Positions 28,601 through 42,500 of a stretch of 64,000 nt of DNA are shown one piece after another. Location of the stretch: positions 1-64,000 of the forward strand of contig JAWPHD010011208.1 in NCBI GenBank assembly GCA_037043455.1, given 5' to 3'. Origin of the DNA: Cyrtodaria siliqua (taxonomy: Eukaryota > Mollusca > Bivalvia > Adapedonta > Hiatellidae). Below the pieces are notes generated by a model that searched no databases, was not told the origin of the DNA, and worked only from the letters and a program-made list of their open reading frames with translations. The position numbers and the translations under genes are program-made. Numbering within the stretch: position 1 is the first letter of the stretch; the number at the start of each line of letters is the position of its first letter.

Positions 28601-31600
28601 CGAAAAAAACATTTATGCAGAGACACGACGAGGGGGGAATATACTTTCCAGGCAGGGAATGTGAGCCCATGTTCCCTGTCAAGAATCCTAATAACGAATG
28701 TGTCATACTTCAAAGTTGTTACCATTTATTTAAGAAAATAACACAGCCAAAAACACGTTTTTATTTTTATTGCGCCAATTTTCCCGTAACGTGCCTCTAA
28801 ACGTTGTTTATTTTCGCGACGTCCTCGCTCTAATGTCGTTATATTCAGTGCAGCAGCAGCTGAAGCTTTTCACGTGCACACACCGCATAACTCACTTTTG
28901 AATTTCAAGTGTTTTGACACGAAGTAGTCCCAATTTGCACTCACGTGCAGTTACGCGGAAATTGCAGTTGTCTTTTAAAAAACGTTAGCTTAAGCCAATT
29001 TTGAATGCAAAAACAACACAGACAATGAATAAAGTAAGTTTTTTCGTTAAACATCCCCATAGAATTCGTGTGACCACTATTGGCATATTTTGCATAGCCT
29101 AACTCGCAGTTCAAATGTAAAGATCGGAAATTTCAGTGAGTTTTTTTTTATCTCCAAAGTTACCGAATTCTCAAAACGGTCACGACAAATGGATATTCAC
29201 CGATTTGGCTTAAATTAACAGGAATAATAGATCAGTACCTCTACTATCTTTCCTGAAAATTTCGGCAAAATTCATGACTACACATTTTTTGAGACCGTTT
29301 TGAAAGATGTTCACCCCTTTTTGACACTCAAAACACACATATTCAAAATGGCGGCTACAAGCTAATAAGCAAAACTGAAAATCAATAGAATAAAATAAAT
29401 GTATATGTGCCGATTAAAAGAATAGGTTTATTCAAAGGTATTTAAAATACTCGATATGGAATATGCTTCAAATGAATTATGAGTTGGCAACGCTAAATTC
29501 GACGTTTCGATTTTGGGTTTTTGCTTGGCTTGTTAAAGCCGTTTATATTGGGTCCATAGTTTCGGGGTTTCAAAATACCTTCGTTATTAATATCATCATC
29601 GTCTGTAGGTTTAGAAACGATATTCTTCTGTTTTAAACTTTGCCTGTTAATTGCGGGATTGGGACTTTAATGTTCTGTTAGATATTATTTTTAACTGGGA
29701 ATTACTTACGGCATAAGTGTTGAGATCTCCACTTGACGGGTACATTGAGATGTGCACATTCATCCGCAAAGTTAGCAATAGCAGTACACAAACATTCACA
29801 GTCAAGACCATTGTTGCAACTACAAAACATAATTATGAATAATAAAATAATGAACACTGCAGAATAGGATCCTTTGGAGTAAAAAAAACAAACAACAGAA
29901 TGACATAGCACTCAACCAAGATTAAATTTAGTATACATAAATAGATCACGACCCAAATAATGTGGATTCAATTTATCAATAAAAAAATGTACGGTGCATT
30001 GCATTCAGTTATGTTAACTGACATTTTAAAGGGAGTACATCAGGCTTTTCAAAAGGGTTTAGGGGTCCGACTTAAAATTGACAAATAATGATATTTTCTA
30101 TTTTAAAGCGCCTAAACATAATGAATGATCCTAAAAATGACCCCTTAGTTACAAGGAAATTCATTCTGTACAGTAATACGTGCTATCCTAGGTTACGCAC
30201 CAGGGTTAATTTCAGCATGTTATGCCTTATTCCGTCCTAGCTGTATAGTTTTATCGAAGTTTAAACCTTAACAATATGGTTCGAACATCATATGTTGATG
30301 GATATAAGTGTTTTATCATGATTTGGAACATTTTTATAATTTAAGATATTTCCAGAAAAATCCTGATGTACTCCCTTTAAGACATTTTTGAACGTTTACT
30401 CCTTACGCTTACAATACGTTATCTAACGTGTTTTTTTCACTTCTATGACTATGGCATATACATTTCACCAAAAGTCGTCCTGACTTGTATGATTGTAGGG
30501 TACCAATATGTCTGAAACATGCCAATGTGTCCGCGGACAGATTGGATCACACGTTAGTGTCGAATATGTCCGAAAAATAAAAAATAAAGGATTTAATTTT
30601 TAATTGAAATAAACCATTTTTAACAGTAAATCATGACGTTATCGAAAACAGATCTGAAACAAGGAAGAAGAAAGAAACTTTTTCATAAAGGAAAGAATAA
30701 AATTACGTCCTTGATTTATTTATTTTTCGATTTGTTCATTTTATTCTTAACTTTATAAATCAGTTATTTTTTCTTCATCTTTATTCAGATCTGTTTTCTT
30801 TATCAACATAAATAACTGTTAACATGTGTAATTACAATTTATTAATTAAATCCTTATAAATGTTTTATCTATGTCCATTTTATTTCATTAATTTTCCTTA
30901 TTCATGAAAAAACTAGTAAACAAAATTTCCTCTCTACCTTCACGGACCTAAAACAAAATTTATCTAGGACGACTCTTAGATTTTCGCTTGTTGCGGACAT
31001 ATTCCCTTGTTGCGGACATATTCCCTTGTTGCGGACATATTCCCTTGTTGCGGACATATTCCCTTGTTGCGGACATATTCGCTTGTTGCGGACATATTCC
31101 CTTGTTGCGGACATATTCCCTTGTTGCGGACATATTCGCTTGTTGCGGACATATTCGACATCTATCGACATTGGCGTAACTAAGATATCATTAAGTGCAG
31201 GCAGCCGAAGTGACATGTTGATCCATGAATCATGTATGTAAGGCTAGAGGCGGGATGAGTGGGGTATGGGTATTTTTAAAATCTAGATGCTCTGATCTGG
31301 GACAATATAAACCCGCTGTAAATATTTTATTTCTTAAACAGTAGGTTATGAATGTACGATATAGTAACATTATCATTACTATAGTGAGTGAGTGTTATGG
31401 AAGCTTGCATCCACACTTGTGGATATACCAGATCTACTGGCTAAAACCAGGCTAAAACATTTCCATATCATCCATAAAAGAGTATTGCTTGAAAAATTTG
31501 AAACTGTTTAATGGGATATTTAGTACTCACTTAAGTGTGCTTACCAACCTCAAACTTTGTTTAATTAAAAAGCTGTTTAAGCTTGTATACGCCCTCAAAA

Positions 31601-32178
31601 TCTGGCCTATGGAAATATCAGCAAAAAAGTCGGAAGTTTCTTTTTTTGTTCAGTGTAAATACGCACATGCAATTACCTGCAAGTATGCAAGCACTACTGC
31701 GACACACTTTTCTGTGCTGGTTCCTCTTGATATTATACATGTATTATATATTACTATATGTAAATACGCATGCAATTACCCGCAAGCACTACTGCGACAC
31801 ACTTTGTTGAACTGCTTATTCTTGACTTCGTTCATAGCCAATATGCAAGGGGAAAATACGCCGTTTGGATCGAGAATAATTTCACATGCACTCTCTGCCC
31901 ATGTCTGTTTGTTTTCATTCCCTTCCTGTAATATTGAATTTGAAACACATTTAATAGTTTAATAGCTTATCTACATACAAATAACCAATAAATACATTTC
32001 ATTCTAAAACTATCAGAAAACGAAATGTAAATTAAAAAAGTATTTTTTATATAGTTGATTTTTTTTTATTGTTTATGACAAATTAGGTGTATATTAAAAC
32101 ACATCAGATGATTCGTGTTTTCCACACCTATCTAGCTAAAAATAGTATAAAAGGAGAAATCTGGAAATCGTTGAACAC

Positions 32179-32265
<87 letters not shown>

Positions 32266-35200
32266 GTCTGTCTGTCTGTCTATTTATCTATTTACTGATA
32301 CTGCAGCTCCCCCTTACGGGTATTATGTGCAGGTGCGCGTCTGTGTAGTGTGAGCAGTTAAAAGAAAGATAAAATAGCCATCTCACAGCTGGTATGCATA
32401 TCACGATGAACATAGAACCTTCAATACCATTCCATGGCTAGCGGCGTATGGTAACAGAGTTTTACCTAACAAAATGTTTTGCCCTAAACGAGAAAATAAT
32501 GGGCGGAATAAACAATATGAGCAGAGGTTATGAAGCCTGCGTATCGCGAGTAACACTCAACAGACTAAAAAATACCAGACAGCATATATTAAAGGGAATG
32601 TAGCGACACAGCCACACTATATTTATTATTGAGAGTTCTGATTGTTTTTTAATAACGGTGAAAGAATTATCAAAATCGGATGATAAACAAAGAAGATATG
32701 CTTATTTGAAAGCACTGTTGAAAAGGATATGAAAGCCGCCATTTTGAGAGCTATGTCATCTCAGTTTTAAATGACCTTAAGGAAGCTCAAACTAAGCCTC
32801 ACATTACAGACCAATAGCGTTGTTAAATTGTATTGGTAAATTAATGGAAAGAGTTGTTTATAAACACTTGTATATTTTTTTCATTGCAGATAATCTTATT
32901 TATAAGCTGCAGTCAATATTTTTAAAAGGCCACTCTACTGTTTACCAACTGATTGCTATTTATCACCAAATTTGTCAATGTATTGATGCTAACCAATTCA
33001 CATGTATAATTTTCGGTGATGTATCGAGGGCATTGGATCGAGTATGGATCAAACATCTTTCTGCTTTTAAAGCTCTTATAATAAATCAATACTTTAATCA
33101 GCCCAAAATACATATTTTCTATTTTTCTGGAATTCGTAGATTGTCTGTATTTCATGCACGGATAAGAAACAAATGTAGTAAACTGAAATATGATTTTTTT
33201 ATAAACAAAATCAAAGAAAACGCAACCTGTGAGAAGTGTTGGCATGAACAGGAGGACGCCGAACATTATTTTATGCAATGTCCGTTTTATTTAAATGAAC
33301 GACTTCGTCTTTTTCATGCTACCCGTCCATTTCACCCGCTCAGCGTTCGTGTATTTTTATTTGGAAAAGATAGTTATACAGATAAAGATAATAGCACTAT
33401 TTTTAATCATGTTCAAATATACATTAAGGATACTAAATGGTTTGATAGCGACTAGACATTATATACACTATTATGACACCGCTCGGGACAGGATCCTACA
33501 ACCACAGCATCATCACTCATTCTTTCTTGTTTAATCTTTCCTAGAACTTTATTCTATTTACTCCTCCCCATTTTTCTTCTTCTTTTGTTCATCGAAAAAT
33601 GTATTTGAATATTTGAATATTTTATGTTAATTATATTGCCATCTTGTTAACCATGTTAACTGTTAATTACACTATTGTTGGGACGGGCCTTTATTAATGT
33701 TGGAAGAACTTGTGGCCCAACCCTTTTGCTTGTATATAAAAGAAAAGCAATACAATTTGTTTAAAGTAAGTAAATGACCTTATATGAAATAAATATGAAA
33801 AATTACTGATTTATAGAAAAGAAAAACAGTAACTGTATGAAAAATATGTATAGTTAATGGCAAGAATGCCTTATATAACCAGTAAAGGATTTCGCATTCA
33901 TTTGCATTGGTTTCTTTGCTTTAAATGATATTTATCAATATTCCATATATGATAATTTGGAACTATGACATCTTACTTTTTTGTTAATCATCCGAATGTG
34001 ATAATTCCTTCACCCTTTTCCAAGTATTTCAGAACTCTCAATAACAGAGCAAGTTTTGCTGTGTCGCTATAATTAAACAATACTCAGAGCCTTTACATGC
34101 TGTAGTAGTGGAATCACGAAACTAAGTAAGAAAACAAAACTGAGAATCCATAACTGAGAATCCAAAACTGAGAATCCTTTTTACTTGTAATCCAAACGGT
34201 ATCCGAATACTCGATGTATGGCATATTTACTTGTAATCCAAACGGTATCCGAATACTCGATGTATGGCATATTTACCGCCTGTAAGTCCGATTTTCTTTT
34301 CTGAAGACCCATGTATTTAGACATTCAGAATAAACATACAACAGGAGTGTCCACTGTACACAAAATACGTCCGTCGAAAGTGGATCATTTGTAACTGTGA
34401 TAATAGACGGATGGACGGACAATGCAGCGGCATAATACGAACACCGTTGTTACCAGGGCGATTGGTCTTGTTTTCGAACTTGATCGAGTTTCATCAAGGT
34501 TGAAAAACAAATATTCAAATTATTGAGCGGACATCATCAAAATTGTCAATTTTCAATAATTAAATGTCCATAACTCCGTTGTTACTGGGACGATCTAGCT
34601 GGTTTTCGAACTTGCCCTAGATAGTATGTCCATAAACATTATTCCAAAGTTTCATAAAGATTGAACAACAAATACTCAAGTTATTGAGCGGACATCGTAA
34701 ACATTGTCAATTTTCAATAACTAAAGTGCCATAACTCCGTTGTTACTGGGGCGATTGGGCAAGGGCGACAGAGATATTATGCCCATGAACATTATTTTCA
34801 AGTTTCAAAAGGACTGGATCATATTGTTTGCGTTAGGGAGCGGACATCGCAAAACTGTCAATTTTTAATAATTAAAGGGCCATAACTCCGTTGTTACTGG
34901 GGCGATTGGGTTGGTTTTCGAACTTGACCCGAGATACTACGCCGCCCATCAATATTATTTCCAAGTTAAATATTGATTGGATAATATTTGATTGAGTTAG
35001 AGAGCGGACATCGTTAAAATTGTCAATTTTCAATAATTAGAAGGCCATAACTCCGTTGTTACTGGGGCGATTGGGCTGTTTTTTTTTAACTTGACCGAGA
35101 TATTATGCCATAAACATTATTCCAAAGTTTCATAAGTAAAGGGCCATAGCTCCGTTGTTACTGGGGCAATCTGGCTGGTTTTCGAACTTGACCCGAGATA

Positions 35201-38200
35201 TTATGCCCATAAACATTATTTCCAAGTTTCATAATGATAATATTTGTTTGAGTTAGAGAGCGGATATCAAAAACTTAACGGACAGACGGACGGACGGACA
35301 ACACCACGACATAATACGCCCGTCGTAACATAATACGTCCCGTCTGACGACGGGCGTGTACAAAGTGTTTATACTCCGGAATTATTATTCAGAAAGTCAT
35401 TTATCGAAGGACAGTATTACTGTTGATGAAACAATGTTCATCAGATATATGACTAATATAAACTAAAATTAACTAATTAAAAACAGCTACATTTTATTTA
35501 AAAAAAGAATAAAAAATCTATCACTTATTATAATATCTATAAGTCTATAGTTCTTTTTTTTATTTTTACAATTTAATAAGGTGTACGTTTGAAATGGTAA
35601 AACAAACGTGAAGACCAATCCTATATTAGATAACGGATTCAATGATTATTGATTTTTTTACGAAAACATAACATTTTAGCTAGCATTTCATAGTGTATCA
35701 CTATTATCGCCAATTGGAAGGACAAACCATACTAGTTTAACATTATGTTGTGTTTGTTTTTATGGTATTTTACGTCGTTTTAGCACATGTTAGGCTAAAT
35801 ATGACGGTCGATTTTGGTGGTAGAGGAAGACCACCAAATTTTGTTCTAGGTAGAACCACTACTGCACATTTTCCGTCATCCATAATAATTGACAGTTTCT
35901 CACTTGACAAGTCGAGCTCCCAGTGAGATTCGAACTCGCAGCGATGAGAAGCGAGTTGCAACATCTTTACTATCCTGCCCACGTATGCGATATATTTACC
36001 GTTAAAGACGATTCATATTTTTTTCGAAATTTCCCAGACCCTAAAAGTATTAAGTGGCCCCGTTATTTGATTTATTAAAAATATTAATAGACGACAGTTT
36101 ACAAAAGGTTGCTGATGTACATAATAGAAAACTCGTAATATCACAAGCAATTACTAAGCGTGCTTTTAAACACGGACAACGCAAGATGTACCATTACGTG
36201 ATCCGAATAATATCTTTCATACCCCATCCAAACCCTTCTCCAAGAAGCGAAAACGGGGTTGGCTGGGGTATAACATAAAACTTTAATTTCGACTTAAAGG
36301 TTTACATATTGTAAAATTAAAACATTTAATAAGTATGTTTAAATAGGTTATTGCATTTGTTTAGTAAAAATGTTTTAAACATGTTTTATTGTTAAAACGC
36401 CCGTTATAAAATCATGTTGAGAAAAGCTTTCCCATCGCTTAATGGAATTAAGGCGGGACCATGTAATGTTAACACGTGCCACGTCTGATCAACTAAATAT
36501 TCAACACGAAGGTTAAGTGTTTGTGTTAAGTTTTCGGAAGCGAGCAAGTTCGCATGCGCGTAAAGTTGAATGGGGAAACGTGCAGTATTTTTCTAGCCAC
36601 AGCATTTGTAAAATGTAAAATGTATTTACAGTGCATGACATAGGAACTTCAACAGCGTCTTCGGTTCCACACGTTATCCCCGGGAGCAGCCAAGTTTGCG
36701 CAAACTCTGAAATAATTGATTGATTCAAATATAATTTTGTGATTTTATATAAGATATTTTCTAGTGAATTTTCAGCCAACTTTTTTCCCGCAGTCTTATT
36801 AAATTTACAAGGACAACTGGCTACATAATGTATTTCAGTAGATAGCAGGTCATTTTGACTATCAAGACCAATATAACAATACTAGTCAAACTGACTGATA
36901 TGAATTATGATAAAAGAAATAAGTAATAATTATATAATCAAATTCATGTTACTTAGTGTTTATAAAAAAGTGTATAAATATGGACCTTTGGAAACGGCCA
37001 AGAACGACACATACGAAATATTGCAGTCTCGGTTTGATTGAGACTGTTCATGAGCGGTAGTGAAATATGCAAGCTACCGCTCACGACCTCTAGCCCCGGG
37101 TTGAGCAGAACTCAATATTCATAAAATCAATAATACACAATTTTAACCATCCCGAAGATGGCATGCATACGGCGGTGGACATGGATTTTATCGCTTCCCC
37201 ATGTCGTACGGCGTATGGTCCCAGTATCTAATAAAATTAAATGCCCCGAAATTTTACTTTTAGCAGTCAGACTGTTCAAGTCATTTTCAGTGTTTCCATC
37301 AAAGTTTCCACACAGTCCTTCTACTCCACCTCGGTATCGTTCGTCCATGATTGCTCTTACTCGCGTTCCTGCAAAGAAAAAGAAAAACAACGGAGTATAG
37401 GATTGAACAAAAAATCTACTAAGAAAGAAGAATTAATTACAATGAGTTACAATGAATGAACATATATTACTAAGGATTCAATGCTGATATATGTATTAAT
37501 TTAATTTCCGGCGTATGACCTGAATTGTAATGCGCGTCAATTTGACTTCGATCGAAACAAGTCAGTTTGTTTTGAATATTTATTTATTCGATTGAGTCCA
37601 TTGCGAAAGGAAATGTACAAAAATAATACATTGTATTTGTAAATTCAGGTGTTTTTTTCTAAGAATTGTGAAGACTCCCTTCCCTGGTCATTTTGTGAGA
37701 AAAAAAGCGCGATAACTATCTGTGTAAAAAGTATTGATTTAATTTAAACATATTTTATTGCCATATATATACAAGTACAATGCAATCGGGTCGGGCCACA
37801 AATGCTACCCACATTAGTTACGGCCTTCCCTACAATGGAGTTTTAACAAATATAATGAACGGCAATTGCTTTTAACACGTATCAATACACTGGATTAACT
37901 ACAACATGCTATGTAGTAGAACATGTTAAGTTATGTAGTAGAACATGTTAAGTTATGTAGTAGAACATGTTAAGTTATGTAGTAGAACATGTTAAGTTAT
38001 GTAGTAGAACATGTTAAGTTATGTAGTAGAACATGTTAAGTTATGTAGTAGAACATGTTAAGTTATGTAGTAGAACATGTTAAGTTATGTAGTAGAACAT
38101 GTTAAGTTATGTAGTAGAACATGTTAAGTTATGTAGTAGAACATGTTAAGTTAATAAGATATAAAAATAAAGGGAAAGTAGAAGTGGAAGAAAGAATAAT

Positions 38201-39489
38201 GCAACACATGTAACATTGCTCGGGTTGATCAGACAGATAAAATGTAATGGCAAACCTAAGTATATCGATGACTATCTCTAATAAAGTTTTGAACAGAATT
38301 AAAAATCAAACCATTTTCTTGTATTGTAGAATCTAACCTTCCAAACAATAATGTATTTGAGCTTAAAGGATGAAATGAACGTGTTGACTGGAAGAGTTCG
38401 AGCCCCTCAACATTGAATTGCACACATTCAAAGAGAAGAAATGATTTGCATCTGCATTACCCTGACCGCAATTGCATTGAGGCGATTCGCGCCAATGATT
38501 TTGAAAAAGATCATTATTGAGATCACTATATGAATGTCTTATCCTAGCATGCATAACAGAAAAAAAACGTTTGAATAAGTAAACATTATTCGCATAAGCT
38601 GACCTTTAAATATGTTTAATGATCCCAAATTTCTAATATCTAAAGGTAAATCATTCCAAGTTTCATAGCTGATGGAATAAATGAATTCATTATATAAAAA
38701 TATAAAATAAATTCATTAGATCTATATAAAAAATAAAAAATTCCTTTAATTCATAAAAATAGATGTTCTAACTGAAGTCTGCGAGAAATTTTCTGCGTTC
38801 CCGAGGATATATGGAGTCTATTCCACTACGGTTCTTGGCAGTAGATTTGCCAGGTATTCAGGCACTGATCCGTTTTTCATTTTATATAAAACAGAATGTT
38901 TTTGGAACTTACGCTGTTCTGATAACGTTAGCCACCATATTACATTCATTAAATTAATAATAGATACCGAACGGATAAGACCAGCCAAAATATATATATT
39001 TATATTCGCTGCAGCCATCCCAAGCAATGGCAGCATACTCTAAGATTGGACGGACATACGATAATTAAATTTGATTTAATGCCTTACGACTTAGTGTAAA
39101 TTTCAAAAGCCTCATAATTCCAATGATTTTGGAAGCCGAAAGAGAGATATTTTTGATATGTATATGTCATTTGCCATCATGGCTCAAAGTAAGGCCTAAA
39201 TGTTTATCGTGTTCAACAAACGACAACTGGGTGTTATCTAAAATAAGATCAGGCCGACGCTGTTCATTGTTTTTTGAAAATAATAATGCTTCATTTTCAC
39301 TGGGTTAACTGAACTATTGTGCTTTTCAATCGATTTTTTTTATCGTTAAATTTCATATTAAAACTTACATCAATATAAATGTGGATTTGGACGCTTTCAG
39401 CGATCTCCAAGCCATCTAAATCGGTTGACAAATCGTCCCACAATCCACAAAAGTTCATTTTATCCCCTGGATCCCCATGTAAAAATATC

Positions 39490-39520
<31 letters not shown>

Positions 39521-42500
39521 TATCGAATGTAAATAAACAAGTGTTTTTTTTTCATAATTCATATACATGGATATTGTGGGGCCATAGTCATTGAGTAGAA
39601 GGCATCCATCTTGGTAATTTTGATATATATATATACTAATAGTACTGGCCATATGCTCAACCGGTCATGCGTACATATTGTTTTTCTGGGTCAAACGGCA
39701 GCCATGATTGTTTACATTTTGCATGGAAAAGGGAGCGGCAAAATAGACTTTGACAGATCGTGAAGCTCCAAAGGGACCGACTGAAAAAAGTTTGACTTCG
39801 TTGAAAGCGTCAAAAACTCATCTTTCTATTGATGTAAGCCATAGCATGAAATTTCCCGTAATGAAAAAAGATTTCGATTTAAATCATGGTTTAGAATACC
39901 CTTCATATCATCATTTCTTAAAGTGGATACTGAAAAAGAACATATTTTTAGATATATCATTAACATATATTTTAAAAACAAAGGGGGTCCGAGTACAGAG
40001 CCTTGATGAACGCCCGCGGTTATTTTTTTGATTTCAGAATACACGTTTCCGACAAATACTTGTTCCTTTCTATTACTAAGATAACTTTCAATCCAAGAAA
40101 GTAATTTTCCATGAACTCCATTTTGCTTAAGTTTAAATAAAAGCGTTTTATGCCGGACCCTATCATATCTGCGAATACAATACACGTATATTGTTTGGCG
40201 TCAAAAGCTTGATAAAAATTATGATATATATCGATAAGTTGATGAACTGTCGAATGGACTATGAAAAAACCAGATTGATTTTTGAAAAATAAGTTATTAA
40301 TATGTAAATGGTTATAAATAAACTTATAAACGACCCGTTCAAAAACTTTCCCTACACAACTTAGCAGCGAGATCGGTCTATAATTAGTCGAAATATATGT
40401 AAGACCTCTTTTGAAAAGTGACATAACGTTTGCAAATTTCCAAATGTCCGGAAAATAAGATTCATTCAACGATCTATTATATAAAATACAAAGAGGTTTG
40501 AAAATTGTTAAACTAATTATTTCAGTACTTTTTGACTTATACCATAGTTTCCTGTTGCTTTGTTAACGTCTAATATTTTTAAAATATCCATAATTTCTGA
40601 TTCGGTAACACTAAATATTGTCTAAAAAGGCATTTGTTTTTGTAACAAAATTTGGTAAAACTGCGTTCGTTTCATCGATTGAGGCAATTGAAACAAAAAA
40701 ATCGTTTAAACAGTTTGCTTTATCAACAACAGATACGGAATATATTATTTCTCCGTTCGACAATGTAGTTTTTAGTGTCATGTTTATTTGACTTAATAAG
40801 TTGTTTTAGAATTTTCCAATATTGACGAGGATTGTTTGAGCTGGTTTCGATTAATGCACTTTCTATATTATTGAAAAAAGTTCTTTAGCATATTTTTTTT
40901 AATCATTAACTTTATTTCTGAGACGTTTGTATGATATCCAATCCGAATTAGAACGAGATTTAATTGCGATACGTTTTTGTCGATCACGTTGTCTTGAAGT
41001 TCGACGAATCATACCAAGGTTTATCATTCGGTCGTATAGTTACTTGTTCAGAGGGTATGCACATTATGTCATGTGCTTTAACAGAATCTGACAAACTACT
41101 GGATCAATTAAAGTTGAAGAATTGTCAGTGACTGGGGTTGGTTCTGTAGTTACGTTGGTGAGATTATTAATCAACATTATATCTCTCAATTGGTGATTAT
41201 TAAAAAAACTTCAGACTTAGAAGGAGCGCTTTCAGACTTAGAGGGAGCTCCTTCAGACTTAGGATGAGGCCTTCAGACTTAGAGGGAGCGCCTTCAGACT
41301 TAGAAGGAGGCCTTCAGACTTGGAGGGAGCGCCTTCAGTCTCAGAAGGAGCGCTTTCAGATTTAGAGGAAACTCCTTCAGACTTGACTTAGAGGAAACGC
41401 CCTTAATACTAAATAATGACCATTGACTTGCAAAACAGATGGTTGCATTAATTAACAACGGCATGCATACGTAAGGCATGTCGTCTTCATGCGTGAGTAT
41501 GTGATCATCATGCATAGTTTTAACAATGTAATGTTATACTTTCAACTCAATAGTAGTATATGCTTTATAAGAAGGAGACAGACGCAATCTGCGCAGACGT
41601 TAATAATTTCAGCGTGTGCCAACAGGCTATCTCTTCATGGAATAAGGTAACTTACAATGTTTTAATCGATATAAGGTCAATCTCAGTGACCAGGTATCTA
41701 CAGTCCCACGCGATATAAGGCTATTCTCAGTGACCAGGTATCTACAGTCCCACGCGATATCATGTTAATCTCAGTGACCAGGTATCTCCAGTCCCACGCG
41801 ATATCATGTTAATCTCAGTGGCCAGGTATCTCCAGTCCCACGCGATACAAGGTTATTCTTAGTGATCCGGTATCTCCAGTCCCACGCGATATAATGCTAT
41901 TCTCAGTGACCCGGTATCTCCAGTCCCACGCGATATAAGGTTATTCTCAGTGTCCAGTATCTCCAGTCCCACGCGATATAAGGTTAATCTCAGTGACCAT
42001 GTATCTACAGTCCCACGCGATATCATATCATATTATTCTCAGTGACCAGGTATCTCCAGTCCCACGCGATATAAGGTTATTCTCAATGACCTGTTATCTC
42101 CAGTCACACGCGATATCATGTTATTCTCAGTGACCAAGCATCTCTAGTCCCATGCGATATAAGGCTATTCTCAGTGAACAGGTATTTCCAGTCCCACGCG
42201 ATATAAAATTATTCTGAGTGACCTGGTATCTCCAGTCCCACGCGATATAAGGTTATTCTCAGTGACCAGGTATCTCAGGTGCGATCATGGGCAAGACAAT
42301 GTTCTCTTGGCCTCGTCCGTCGGATGGGGACGTACACTGAGCGGTCATGTGTATCGCACTCTAACCCGCGAACACGTTATTAAAGAACTACAGGGATGTA
42401 TTCGTTAGTAAGAGTAGGACACGTTCCCGGATTCCTATGCATTACGTGGTCCGAGTATTAATGTTCATACCCCATCCAACCCCTTCTCCAAAAGCCAAAA

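Noticed and set aside
30986..31157. Possible CRISPR array
   Set aside because: Head-to-tail 19-bp copies with no unique spacers, in a eukaryotic genome.
30902..31241. Repetitive 60-100 codon ORFs on both strands
   Set aside because: Products of the 19-bp minisatellite.
34380..35345. Protein-coding repeat domain
   Set aside because: All frames are broken by stops in each unit; it is a non-coding array.
36513..36629. E11 continuing past 36630 as coding
   Set aside because: The frame stays open, but the sequence does not look like C8 and a good gtaaat donor is present.
41660..42290. Possible CRISPR or regulatory array
   Set aside because: The whole 44-bp unit is conserved with no spacers: an ordinary minisatellite.
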